Shown here in pieces: positions 15,173 to 24,004 of a stretch of DNA of 64,000 nt. Made by a program: the position numbers and the translations under genes. The notes beneath the pieces are model-generated. The model saw only the letters and a list, made by a program, of their open reading frames with translations. It was not told the DNA's origin and did no database searches. Within the stretch, counting starts at the first letter, position 1. Every line of letters starts with the position of its first letter. Origin of the DNA: Prolixibacteraceae bacterium UBA6029 (GTDB taxonomy: Bacteria; Bacteroidota; Bacteroidia; Bacteroidales; Prolixibacteraceae); the NCBI GenBank assembly GCA_002429385.1, contig DIZL01000005.1:124001-188000 (forward strand), given 5' to 3'.

Positions 15173-17569
15173 TTATTCTTCTTTTATTTTTTCTCTCAGG
15201 ATTGAATTGATACATTTGATTTCCAGTTCAATTACCCCGATCAGCCTTGTTATTTCTTCCCATTCCAGACCCTCAACAGTGTTTTCAAGTTTCTTTAAAT
15301 GATTGTAGAGGAAGGTTTCATTTAAATGTTTGGACGGAGCCGCAAGTTTGTGAGCCGTTTCAGCTATCCCGGCCCTATTTGTGATTTGAGAATATTGCCT
15401 GAATTTTTGTATAGCTTCTTCACCCGAACGGATAAAGATTCTCAGCATCTCAATAACAAAGGCGTCGTCGCCACCTGAAATTAGTTCCAGATCATTCAAA
15501 TTATGATTGGCATTCCCTTGGTTAGGAACTTCATGTTTTTCAGGAATTAACACAATGATGGTGTTAAGCAGGTCAGATTCTGTGAATGGTTTTTGTAAAA
15601 AAGCATTCATTCCTGACAATTCTATCTTTTGTATATCGGTCAATTTAGTGGTGGCTGTCAATGCAATGATTTTGCACGATGGGCGGTGCTGTAAAATCTG
15701 CTTTGTTGCCTCGTATCCATCCATTACGGGCATTCGGATGTCCATGAGAACCAAATCATAGGTGTTTTTCAGGACGAGATCAACAGCATCCTGGCCGTTA
15801 TTTGCCTCGGTAAACAATACTCCCCAGGTTTTCAGAATATTTTTGATCAGGTAACGATTGAATTCCTCATCATCTACAATCAGAAAATGCAGATGATGAA
15901 ACCACAATGGGATTACCAACGACTCTATTGTTTGTTTTTTTATACGATCCGGATTCCCTTTACAATAAGGTATTTGTAGTATAAATTTTGTTCCTTTTCC
16001 CGGATAACTATCCACTTCAATTTTTCCATTTTGAAGAAGAACCAGCTTTTTAACGATGGCAAGCCCTAGTCCAGCACCACGTTGTTTTTGAGTAATATCG
16101 GTATCCAGTTGGACAAATTCTTCAAATATCTGACTTAGGTTTTCTTTTGAAATACCGATGCCTGTATCCGAGACTTCGAGGTGTAACAAATAGTCTTGTC
16201 CTGAAGTTTCTTCGCTGGAAATCGAAAGGATGATCTGCCCCTGATTGGTGAATTTTATGGCATTGGTAATCAGGTTGATCAGTATTTGTTTTAGACGGAT
16301 CGGATCTCCCTGAAGTACCAGATCTTTTTCCGATTCATTATTGATGATCAAATCAAGACCTTTTTTCTGCGCCAGATCTTTATGCAGCGTGTAAACCTCT
16401 GTCATAATTTCATCAGGAAGGAAATCAATTTGTTCCAATTTTAATTTCCGGGATTCGATCTTCGAGAAATCAAGCGTTTCGTTAACCAGGGCAATGAGAT
16501 GTTCGGCTGATTTATGCACAACGTTCAGGTCAGCGGTCATTTCTTCCGAATCTGTTTTCCGAAGCATCTGACCGGTCAACCCATAGATGGCGTTTACCGG
16601 TGTTCGCATTTCATGACTGACTGTAGCCACAAACATTTCTTTTGCCTTGGTAAGACTCTCGGCTTCGGCCTTTGCCTTTCTCAGGAATTGCTGAATCGTT
16701 CTGTTTTTCTGCAGGTTTCGGAAGAACAGGATTAGAATAATTATCAGCAGAAGAACAGCAGTAATAGTGAAAATTGCCATTCCCCGGTATGTCTTGTCAG
16801 CCATATTATCAGCTTCCTCTGTTTTGGTTTCCAATCTTTTTTGTTCACTGTTTTCGAGATTGGCAATATGCTGATTCAGTTTTTGTGTCAACTGAATATT
16901 CTTTTCAAGCAAAAGCATTTCCCTGGTTTGAATAGTTCTGGTCTGACTGACAATTTTCTCTTCAAGACCTGCAATTTCCTGTTTAAGGACCTCCTTTTCT
17001 TTGGATTTATCGATGATAATAGGGCGAAGCGTAGTCGTATCTTTCTTGCCAAATATTCTTTTGAAAAATCCCTTCTTCTCTATAGGCTTAAATCTGATTG
17101 TATCGGGTTGGATAATTGCCGTATCAATCCGGGAATAAAGTGTGGCAAATGTATTGTGTGGGTCGGATTTCGAATGATGAAGCGCACGTATTTCATCCCA
17201 GATCAGCAATTTTCTGTTGGTAAGAATTCGAATCGTATCAATATCGGTAATCTCGCTTGAATCCGCCAGGGCGTAGTTTGCCAGGATGTTTAATTTTTCA
17301 TGAATAGTTGTATCCAATTTCCGGTACGGATGCAGGAATTTTGTATCACCGGTCAGACTATATAGGCGGATCGTATTTTCAACCTCACTCAGATCAGAGG
17401 AAATATCTTTAATCAATAATAATTTGAGATCGGGCCGTGCTTCCTTGTGGATCGTATCAACAATCTCAGAAAGACTCTTATAGGCCAGAGCCCCTGAAAC
17501 GATTACTGCAACCGCAATGCAGATGGTTAAAAGGATAAACTGTACTTCAATTTTATATTGCTTCATCAA
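15173..17569 (-). CDS. Hybrid histidine kinase with receiver and HPt domains
   Basis: A 798-residue membrane kinase. TM1 is at about 7-31 and TM2 at about 264-283. They enclose a mostly helical sensor region of some 230 residues, with a coiled coil at about 195-255. The HisKA phospho-acceptor is His319 (VSHEMRTP). The HATPase domain has NLITNAIKF, DTGIGI and GAGLGLAI. The receiver has acidic DD at 566-567 and phospho-acceptor Asp610 (MDIRMPVMDG). A C-terminal HPt domain carries His740 (ETAHKLAAPSKHL). All four sites of a His-Asp-His-Asp relay are present once the neighbouring regulator's Asp60 is counted. The signal is unknown. Confidence 0.95.
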   Translation of the reverse strand: MMKQYKIEVQFILLTICIAVAVIVSGALAYKSLSEIVDTIHKEARPDLKLLLIKDISSDLSEVENTIRLYSLTGDTKFLHPYRKLDTTIHEKLNILANYALADSSEITDIDTIRILTNRKLLIWDEIRALHHSKSDPHNTFATLYSRIDTAIIQPDTIRFKPIEKKGFFKRIFGKKDTTTLRPIIIDKSKEKEVLKQEIAGLEEKIVSQTRTIQTREMLLLEKNIQLTQKLNQHIANLENSEQKRLETKTEEADNMADKTYRGMAIFTITAVLLLIIILILFFRNLQKNRTIQQFLRKAKAEAESLTKAKEMFVATVSHEMRTPVNAIYGLTGQMLRKTDSEEMTADLNVVHKSAEHLIALVNETLDFSKIESRKLKLEQIDFLPDEIMTEVYTLHKDLAQKKGLDLIINNESEKDLVLQGDPIRLKQILINLITNAIKFTNQGQIILSISSEETSGQDYLLHLEVSDTGIGISKENLSQIFEEFVQLDTDITQKQRGAGLGLAIVKKLVLLQNGKIEVDSYPGKGTKFILQIPYCKGNPDRIKKQTIESLVIPLWFHHLHFLIVDDEEFNRYLIKNILKTWGVLFTEANNGQDAVDLVLKNTYDLVLMDIRMPVMDGYEATKQILQHRPSCKIIALTATTKLTDIQKIELSGMNAFLQKPFTESDLLNTIIVLIPEKHEVPNQGNANHNLNDLELISGGDDAFVIEMLRIFIRSGEEAIQKFRQYSQITNRAGIAETAHKLAAPSKHLNETFLYNHLKKLENTVEGLEWEEITRLIGVIELEIKCINSILREKIKEE

Positions 17570-17830
17570 AGTAAATATCGTAAATTATACCTTTGAAGCA
17601 ATCAATAGAATCAGGTAAGTGAAATTTTTAATTTCCATGATCTTTCTTTAATGCTCTTTCCAAAATAATCAGGTAACGAAGATAGGCCAATTCTGGTTCA
17701 TTTGCGATTTTCATGGAGAAGTGAAATTAAAATAACCACGAATCCATTCTTTGAACTCTGAAAAATATTCCCCGGAGTAATTTCATCCACCTCAGGATCT
17801 TTCGGGATGCTTCGAAGGTAGAAGTGGTAA
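17570..17830. other. Intergenic stretch upstream of the hybrid kinase
   Basis: This stretch presumably carries the kinase promoter. A 28-codon open frame on the minus strand (17628-17714) has no recognisable homology and no clear promoter, and is not called a gene. The rest of the gap to 18236 is the 11-bp-array repeat and a terminator. Confidence 0.3.
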
Positions 17831-18005
17831 GCAGGACGATTGGAATCTGACAGAGCAGCGAACGGCTAGGGATCGCGATATGAACCCTCTTTGGTTTGTG
17901 TATGTTTTGAGTATGGTTTCTGTAAGGTTTCTGTATGTTGACTTATAAAATATATACCCGAAATAAACTGTGAACATGCAAATTTAGAAAGGCGTTTGGC
18001 AGGGG
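17831..18005 (+). repeat. Dispersed element, family 2 copy C, with four tandem 11-bp units
   Basis: About 175 bases are highly similar to 34385-34558 in the same orientation. Four 11-bp units run at 17900-17943: GTATGTTTTGA, GTATGGTTTCT, GTAAGGTTTCT, GTATGTTGACT. They are preceded by a conserved GGGATCGCGATATGAACCCT and followed by a conserved GAAAGGCGTTTGGCA. On the minus strand TAAATTTG (17979-17986) matches the -7 consensus and points into the array. The short minus-strand frame that follows it is not considered a protein gene. Confidence 0.85.
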
Positions 18006-18185
18006 ATCATATCGTGAAGGTGAATAGGGTACTGACTGCTATCATTTTTTATCCCGAAGGGGTAATGGGGATGCTCATTGAAAGTCTGTGACCAGCGGTG
18101 GTTAATATCTGGTAAAGGATTCCCCTCAACAATTTGAAGTGATCCCTTTTCATGTTGTTTACTAAGATCGTGTTCATGAAAAACA

Positions 18186-18220
18186 AAAAGGGCGCTTATA
18201 ACCATTATAAGCGCCCTTTT
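18186..18220 (-). terminator. Terminator of the FadL-like gene
   Basis: A perfect 16-bp stem (AAAAGGGCGCTTATAA and its complement) with a 3-base loop lies 17 bases past the stop at 18237 in the minus-strand direction. A and T tracts on both sides would let it work in both directions. Confidence 0.8.
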
Positions 18221-18236
18221 AAGAGAAAATCAAGTA

Positions 18237-19868
18237 TTAGAAGATTTTATAGCCAATTCCAAATGCGAATGCAAAAGTGGTTTTCCCGTATGTCTCTTTG
18301 TAAGGGCCAAAATTGGTTATGAGATCGGTATTATCTTTATTAAAATTCCCTGTTTTATCAAATGTTTTAGTATCATCCTTATAAATAGTCTTCATAACAC
18401 CAGCATCAAGTACCAGTCTTTTGTTTAATTTCCACTGAAAACCGGTAGCAAATGTATATGAATCATTACTGTAACTAAAATCACTCTGGTAATCTTTGCT
18501 TACCCCTGTGTTTGAATTCATATAACCGGCACTGACAGCGAATTCGTCGGTAATTTTATACTCTAAGCCAAATGATAACTCCACAAAGTTTTTGTCGATA
18601 GTGCGATTCTGACCATAAATATTTGGTCCCCAGCTAATATTTTTATCCATAAAGATACTAAATGACCCTGAAGCCTTCAGTTTATCGCTTACTTGATAAT
18701 CAGCACCGCAGGAAATGATGGCAGGAATGTTGCTGGGTGATTTCTCGTTATTAGGGAATAAACCGGTACCATCAACCACTGTTTTGTTGGTCAACGTAAG
18801 AATTGTTGAATGTTCATATTTCAGACCAATGTTCAACTTGTCGAGATGAATATCTACCCCGATAATTGGAGTAAAACCTAATCCGGTCTGTTTGGTATCA
18901 ACATTCATATCGGCAGTTTTCTTTGAATTATCATCCATGGCTAAAGCGTTGGCTGTAAATCCAGGAGCAACTGCATTAAGTGTAGCAGCAGCAGTTCCGA
19001 TATTCATTCCTGATGCGCTTATGCCTGCAGCACCCAGTAATTGTGTAACTGCAGCAACTGTTGCTGGGGGTAATGCACTGAGTGGTGTTGCTGCCGGCGT
19101 ACCTGCAGTTATTGCGCTGGATAAGCCAGTTGCAACCTGGGTCGAACTTGCAGCCAACCCATTTAAAAAGGTTTTCCCATCAGTGAAGAATTGGGTAGCT
19201 GAAACCATGGTTCCAGTATATGTAGACTTAAACGCCGGATAATTTGGGTTAATCATTATATCTTTCAGGTACCCACTATATGAATTATTCGCATTTATTA
19301 TACGAACTCCGGCAGATACGGTAATTATTTTATTGATCGCATAACTCCCGTTCAATTGCGCTCCCCAGAACACACTTGAGCCTTCAAACTTCATTGAAGT
19401 TGAATATTCGGTGGTGGGAATACCTTTGGCTGACAACGATACAGGTAGAGTTGAAATAAGTTTCTCAAAGCTAGGTAACCCGGTATTGTATTTGGCAGTA
19501 CCTCCACCAGCATTGGGACCAAATCCAGCTGAAAAAGCCCATTTGTCTTTTTTATATACAGCATAAGCATCAGGGAAAACCGGTACGGATGTTTCCCCTT
19601 TGAATGTTGAATTATTCAGAGTTGGGAATTCACTGTAAATTGTACGGGTTTGAAAAATACTCTGATTATCCAATCCAAAATAGAATCCGTTCTTCAATTG
19701 AGTTAATCCGGCAGGATTAAAATAGACAGCATCCAGATCGATGGATGCATTTCGGGATAACATACGTGCAAATTGAGCGCTTTGGTTGGTATTGGTTAAA
19801 ATTCCACCGGCGTAAGCAGTGTTCATCAGAAACAAAGCTCCGGCAATCAAAACTGTAAATTTCTTCAT
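18237..19868 (-). CDS. FadL/TodX-family outer-membrane transport protein
   Basis: A 543-residue outer-membrane beta-barrel. The signal peptide is MKKFTVLIAGALFLMNTAYA. The N-terminal hatch-like segment RNASIDLDAVYFNPAGLTQL is the classic OMPP1/FadL/TodX signature. The barrel strands continue to a C terminus ending in FAFGIGYKIF, with an aromatic last residue. FadL proteins carry hydrophobic compounds such as long-chain fatty acids or aromatics across the outer membrane; the cargo here is unknown. A low-complexity Ala/Thr-rich insert at about 205-320 is likely an extracellular loop. It is a single-gene unit with its own promoter and terminator. Confidence 0.92.
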   Translation of the reverse strand: MKKFTVLIAGALFLMNTAYAGGILTNTNQSAQFARMLSRNASIDLDAVYFNPAGLTQLKNGFYFGLDNQSIFQTRTIYSEFPTLNNSTFKGETSVPVFPDAYAVYKKDKWAFSAGFGPNAGGGTAKYNTGLPSFEKLISTLPVSLSAKGIPTTEYSTSMKFEGSSVFWGAQLNGSYAINKIITVSAGVRIINANNSYSGYLKDIMINPNYPAFKSTYTGTMVSATQFFTDGKTFLNGLAASSTQVATGLSSAITAGTPAATPLSALPPATVAAVTQLLGAAGISASGMNIGTAAATLNAVAPGFTANALAMDDNSKKTADMNVDTKQTGLGFTPIIGVDIHLDKLNIGLKYEHSTILTLTNKTVVDGTGLFPNNEKSPSNIPAIISCGADYQVSDKLKASGSFSIFMDKNISWGPNIYGQNRTIDKNFVELSFGLEYKITDEFAVSAGYMNSNTGVSKDYQSDFSYSNDSYTFATGFQWKLNKRLVLDAGVMKTIYKDDTKTFDKTGNFNKDNTDLITNFGPYKETYGKTTFAFAFGIGYKIF

Positions 19869-19895
19869 AAGATAATTTTAGAGGTTTAATGAGAA

Positions 19896-19924
19896 CAAAA
19901 ATATAAATATTTATGACTTGCAAA
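19896..19924 (-). promoter_or_regulatory. Promoter of the FadL-like gene (-33 TTTG, -7 TATTTTTG)
   Basis: On the minus strand TTTG (19921-19924) is followed after 17 bases by TATTTTTG (19896-19903), 27 bases before the ATG at 19868. Both boxes fit the Bacteroidota promoter consensus, with slightly short spacing. Confidence 0.5.
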
Positions 19925-19991
19925 TAAAATATATCTGAAAATCAATCTATTGTGAATTATCAAACCATGCACTTTAATGTTCGAATAAAAC

Positions 19992-20022
19992 AAAACCCGA
20001 CTTATTGAAAGTCGGGTTTTGT
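19992..20022 (-). terminator. Terminator of lpd
   Basis: A 13-bp perfect stem (CAAAACCCGACTT and its complement) around ATTGA lies 41 bases past the lpd stop at 20064 in the minus-strand direction. Confidence 0.75.
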
Positions 20023-20063
20023 GATAAAAGTTATGTAGTTGGATTTTTAGGGCAACTATTTGG

Positions 20064-21455
20064 TTAAAGATGAATCACTTCTCCGTAAGCAGCCGCAGCG
20101 GCTTCCATTATGGCTTCACTCATGGTAGGGTGTGGATGAATCGATTTGATCAGTTCATGTCCTGTAATTTCCAGTTTTTTGGCAACAACCAATTCTGCGA
20201 TCATTTCAGTAACATTACCACCAATCATATGTGCACCAAGTAATTCTCCATATTTAGCATCAAAAATAAGCTTTACAAAACCATCTTTCTGTCCCGAAGC
20301 GCTGGCTTTTCCACTTGCTGAGAAAGGGAATTTACCTACTTTAATTTCATACCCTGCATCTTTTGCTTTTTGCTCGGTCAATCCAAGTGAGGATATTTCA
20401 GGATTGGTATAGGTGCATCCGGGGACGGTTGAATAATCAATCGGATGCGGATTTAATCCCGATATCTTTTCGACACATAGGATTCCTTCAGCCGAAGCTA
20501 CATGAGCCAGGGCAGGTCCTGCAATAATATCGCCAATAGCATAAACGGTATCCACATTGGTTTGGCAAAATTCATTAACCTTAATTTTACCGTTTTCAAG
20601 TACAATACCTAATTCTTCCAATCCAATGTTCTCGATGTTTGGTGTAATGCCAACAGCCGATAAAACAATTTCAGCTTCAATAATTTCTTCGCCTTTTTTG
20701 GTCTTAACAACTACTTTACACAATTCGCCCGATGTGTCGACCGATTCGACTGAAGCATTGGTGAAAACCTTCATTTTCATTTTCTTGAACGATCGTTCGA
20801 GTACTTGCGAAACCTCTTCATCCTCGTTCGGTACAATATTAGGTAAATACTCTACCAAAGTGACCTCTGTTCCTATGCTTTGATAAAAATAGGCGAATTC
20901 GCTGCCAATTGCACCTGAACCAATCACTACCATTGATTTTGGTTGCTTAGGCAAACTCATCGCTTCACGATAACCAATGATCTTTTCACCATCCTGCTCC
21001 AGATTGGGTAATTCGCGCGAACGGGCCCCTGTTGCCAGGATGATGTTTTTAGCCGAATGTATCGTTCTGTTCCCGGTTTCATCTGTTACTTCCACCGAAT
21101 TTTTATCGATGAGTCTTCCGTTACCTCTGATGACTTCAATTTTATTTTTGGTAAAGAGAAATTGAATCCCTTTGCTCATGCCGTCGGCCACACCTCTACT
21201 TCGTTTGACCATGGCTTCAAAATCTGGTTTAATATCACCGGAAATTGAAACGCCATAATCAGCAGCATGTTGGGCATATTCCAATGCCTGTGCACTTTTG
21301 AGCAGCGATTTTGTTGGAATACAACCCCAGTTCAGACATATTCCCCCAAGCTTATCTTTTTCAATAACTCCAACATTCAAGCCTAATTGGGCGGCTCTGA
21401 TGGCAGCAACATATCCACCGGGACCGCTACCTAAAACTAATAGATCATAACTCAT
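20064..21455 (-). CDS. lpdA: Dihydrolipoyl dehydrogenase (E3)
   Basis: A 463-residue flavoprotein that reoxidises dihydrolipoamide in 2-oxoacid dehydrogenase and glycine cleavage complexes. FAD-binding GSGPGGYVAAI is at 9-19 and the redox-active disulfide is Cys40-Cys45 (GGICLNWGCIPTKS). An NAD-binding GSGAIGSEFA follows in the middle, then the second FAD site YAIGDI. The catalytic His-Pro motif HPHPTMSEA lies near the C terminus. The length is typical. No E1/E2 genes are adjacent, so it may serve several complexes. Confidence 0.97.
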   Translation of the reverse strand: MSYDLLVLGSGPGGYVAAIRAAQLGLNVGVIEKDKLGGICLNWGCIPTKSLLKSAQALEYAQHAADYGVSISGDIKPDFEAMVKRSRGVADGMSKGIQFLFTKNKIEVIRGNGRLIDKNSVEVTDETGNRTIHSAKNIILATGARSRELPNLEQDGEKIIGYREAMSLPKQPKSMVVIGSGAIGSEFAYFYQSIGTEVTLVEYLPNIVPNEDEEVSQVLERSFKKMKMKVFTNASVESVDTSGELCKVVVKTKKGEEIIEAEIVLSAVGITPNIENIGLEELGIVLENGKIKVNEFCQTNVDTVYAIGDIIAGPALAHVASAEGILCVEKISGLNPHPIDYSTVPGCTYTNPEISSLGLTEQKAKDAGYEIKVGKFPFSASGKASASGQKDGFVKLIFDAKYGELLGAHMIGGNVTEMIAELVVAKKLEITGHELIKSIHPHPTMSEAIMEAAAAAYGEVIHL

Positions 21456-21565
21456 AGATGAAGCTTCTTTAAAATTAAATCAAACAGTATAATAACACCA
21501 CTACAAGATAAAAAGTTTTTTATAACGTTGAATTCTCTTATTGTCTGTTAACTCTGCATTGTAAA

Positions 21566-21588
21566 AAAGACCGCACAAAGCGGCCTTT
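21566..21588 (-). terminator. Terminator of the TlpA-like gene
   Basis: On the minus strand a GC-rich stem (GCCGC / GCGG with a TTTGT loop) is followed by a run of six T, 33 bases past the stop at 21621. Confidence 0.7.
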
Positions 21589-21620
21589 CTTTTAAATTGA
21601 AATATTATTGTTCCCGGTTT

Positions 21621-22721
21621 CTAATTCGGGAATAATTCAGCAAGTTTTTTCCCCAATTCTTCGCCTCTTAATCCCTTTGCAATGATTTTTCCATCTTTAT
21701 CGAGAAGGAACGATTGTGGAATAGAATATACTGCATATAGCCGTGCGGCAGCATTTTGCCAGAACTGAAGATCAGAAACATGAATCCATGTGAGGTTGTC
21801 ATCTTTAATAGCTTTTACCCATTGGTCTTTTGTACGATCAAGCGAAACACCAATGATCTCAAACCCTTTAGGATGGAACTGCCCATACAGTTTAACTACG
21901 TTTGGATTCTCCTGACGGCAAGGTCCGCACCATGAAGCCCAAAAATCGACCAATACTACTTTCCCACGCAAGGAAGATAATTGAATCGGTTTGCCTTCGG
22001 GATCATTCATTGTAAAATCCGGAGCTATAACTCCGATAGCGGTTGCCTTTTGAGCCTGAATAAGTTCTTTCAACTTAAGCACATATTCAGATTTACTGAT
22101 TTCAGCAGGAAATTTACTGGTAATTGCATCCAGTTCTGCAATATCAACCTGATTGGCCAGCTGAGCAAAAGCTATAAAAGCAGCAACAACTGAGTTAGAA
22201 TGTTCTTTTACAAAATTCTTTGTGAAAACCTTATTGTTGTCAATCATGGCCTGGTAATCAATTTTAGCTTTGTCAGCTTCATTTGTATTACCTGACGACA
22301 CTGCACTTTGATATTTTCCTCTCAAGGTATTAACATCTTTATTCAACTTTTCCATTTCGTTGATGTAAATCCGAAAGATATCCTGTGAAGGGGATCCTGT
22401 TATTTTAGTGCTGCGGAGGCTGTCTTTATTGGCTATAACGGTAATGCTGGCATTGTCGAGAAAGAACTCGGCAAAATGGGTCTGCTTGTCCAGGCGAAGC
22501 AAACGCAGATCAGGCATTTCCATTTTGCCTATAAATGTAAATTTGCCTGAAACAATATCTGTGCTATCAATACTTACAGGTTTACCATCCACTATTTTTT
22601 GCAGGTAAACTTTACCCTTTTCAATTCCGGCAATTGATCCTTTGATCGAGTATTCATTCTTTGATGACTTACAGGAAATAAGCGCCAGGGCAAATACCAA
22701 AATTACTATTACATTTCTCAT
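21621..22721 (-). CDS. TlpA-like thioredoxin-fold lipoprotein with an N-terminal DUF4369 domain
   Basis: A 366-residue lipoprotein with lipobox ALISC (Cys17). Residues about 24-115 resemble DUF4369 (YSIKGSIAGIEKGKVYLQK). The C-terminal 140 residues are an AhpC/TSA-TlpA thioredoxin fold with the redox motif in FWASWCGPCRQE. It probably acts as a periplasmic thiol-disulfide reductant, for example in cytochrome c maturation or in keeping exported thiols reduced. Paralogues of this architecture are numerous in Bacteroidota. The meaB gene lies upstream on the same strand, 22 bases away, so the two may be co-transcribed. Confidence 0.93.
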   Translation of the reverse strand: MRNVIVILVFALALISCKSSKNEYSIKGSIAGIEKGKVYLQKIVDGKPVSIDSTDIVSGKFTFIGKMEMPDLRLLRLDKQTHFAEFFLDNASITVIANKDSLRSTKITGSPSQDIFRIYINEMEKLNKDVNTLRGKYQSAVSSGNTNEADKAKIDYQAMIDNNKVFTKNFVKEHSNSVVAAFIAFAQLANQVDIAELDAITSKFPAEISKSEYVLKLKELIQAQKATAIGVIAPDFTMNDPEGKPIQLSSLRGKVVLVDFWASWCGPCRQENPNVVKLYGQFHPKGFEIIGVSLDRTKDQWVKAIKDDNLTWIHVSDLQFWQNAAARLYAVYSIPQSFLLDKDGKIIAKGLRGEELGKKLAELFPN

Positions 22722-22743
22722 AATGCTTAATATTTAAGTTAGA

Positions 22744-23871
22744 TTAATTATTCTTCCTGATTTGATCATACAGATCAAGCAATTTCTTTGCTGCTGCGAA
22801 TGAAGAGATTTCCTCCCTAAGAACTTTAATTTCTGATTCTTCCATCAGTTTTTTTATCTGTTCGTTCTGATAAAAGTCATTTCGCAGCCGTTCATTGATC
22901 GTTTCATACATCCAGAATTTGGATTGTTCATTTCTTCGGTGTTGAAAATATTCATTGGCTTTTACTTGGTCCAGGTATTGGTCAATGGTATCCCAGATTT
23001 CGCTGATTCCGGTTTTCAAATAGGCTGAACAGGTTAACACCTTAGGCTTCCAACCCGATTCGGAGGCTGGAAACAGATGTAGCACATTCATATATTGAAT
23101 CCTTGCTAATCCGGCCTTCTCAATGTTATTTCCATCAGCCTTGTTGATTGTGATTGCATCGGCCATTTCCATGATCCCGCGTTTTATTCCCTGTAATTCG
23201 TCGCCTGCCCCTGCCAGCATTAATAAAAGGAAAAAATCGACCATCGAATGTACGGCAGTTTCACTCTGGCCAACGCCAACGGTTTCGATAAAGATATGAT
23301 TAAACCCGGCAGCTTCGCATAACACGATGATCTCCCTGGTCTTACGGGCAACACCACCTAACGAACCGGCTGACGGGGAAGGACGGATGTAAGCATTTGG
23401 ATCGATTGACAAATCTTCCATTCGGGTTTTATCACCCAGTATACTTCCTTTAGTCCGCTCACTGCTTGGATCAATAGCCAGCACCGCCAGTTTTTTCCCC
23501 TGGGCTGTTATGAACTTGCCCATTGCTTCGATGAAAGTACTTTTCCCTACCCCTGGAACCCCCGTAATACCAATACGAACTGAATTTCCGGTGAAAGGTA
23601 AACATTTCACTATAATGTTCTGAGCAATCTCCTGATGATCGGGTTTCGAGCTTTCGATTAAAGTGACAGCCTGACTGAGGATGGTGATATCTCCTTTCAG
23701 AATGCCATCTACATATTGCCCGACTGACAGAGAACGCTTTTTTTTATTCTTTAAAAATCGTTTGACCGAAGCGTCATTTACCGATGGCAATGGTTCAATG
23801 CCTTGATTCACATTTAACCCACTGTATCGCGGATCATTCTCAATATGGAAATAAGGTTGATCTCCGTCCAT
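22744..23871 (-). CDS. meaB: Methylmalonyl-CoA mutase-associated GTPase MeaB
   Basis: A 375-residue SIMIBI-class GTPase (ArgK/MeaB) that protects and gates adenosylcobalamin loading of methylmalonyl-CoA mutase. The P-loop is GVPGVGKST, preceded by VRIGITG. DPSSERTKGSILGDKTRM, then FIETVGVGQSE and TINKADG (guanine specificity, NKAD) complete the signature. The C-terminal 80 residues are the usual helical extension. No mutase gene is in the window, so its client is encoded elsewhere. The next gene downstream is a TlpA-like lipoprotein 22 bases away. Confidence 0.95.
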   Translation of the reverse strand: MDGDQPYFHIENDPRYSGLNVNQGIEPLPSVNDASVKRFLKNKKKRSLSVGQYVDGILKGDITILSQAVTLIESSKPDHQEIAQNIIVKCLPFTGNSVRIGITGVPGVGKSTFIEAMGKFITAQGKKLAVLAIDPSSERTKGSILGDKTRMEDLSIDPNAYIRPSPSAGSLGGVARKTREIIVLCEAAGFNHIFIETVGVGQSETAVHSMVDFFLLLMLAGAGDELQGIKRGIMEMADAITINKADGNNIEKAGLARIQYMNVLHLFPASESGWKPKVLTCSAYLKTGISEIWDTIDQYLDQVKANEYFQHRRNEQSKFWMYETINERLRNDFYQNEQIKKLMEESEIKVLREEISSFAAAKKLLDLYDQIRKNN

Positions 23872-23956
23872 GTTCTGTAATTTTATGCGAATGTAACGAT
23901 CAACATAGAATTATCGGTAAAGTTGAATTGAAAACTTTAGAAGTTTAAGATAAAAA

Positions 23957-23984
23957 AAGCCGGTTCGGGGATACGAACCGGCTT
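23957..23984 (-). terminator. Terminator of the DUF1573 gene
   Basis: On the minus strand an 11-bp stem (AAGCCGGTTCG / CGAACCGGCTT) with a 6-base loop is followed by a run of T, 20 bases past the stop at 24005. Confidence 0.75.
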
Positions 23985-24004
23985 CCTGATCTATGTTCAG
24001 TAAT

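Noticed and set aside
17628..17714. Minus-strand 28-codon frame (MKIANEPELAYLRYLIILER…)
   Set aside because: No homology, no clear promoter, and it stands in a gap with repeats; too short to support.
17792..17977. Minus-strand frames inside the family 2 elements (also at 34366-34638) that encode similar peptides
   Set aside because: The similarity follows from the DNA repeat itself; start regions differ and composition is not protein-like. A noncoding element is the better explanation.
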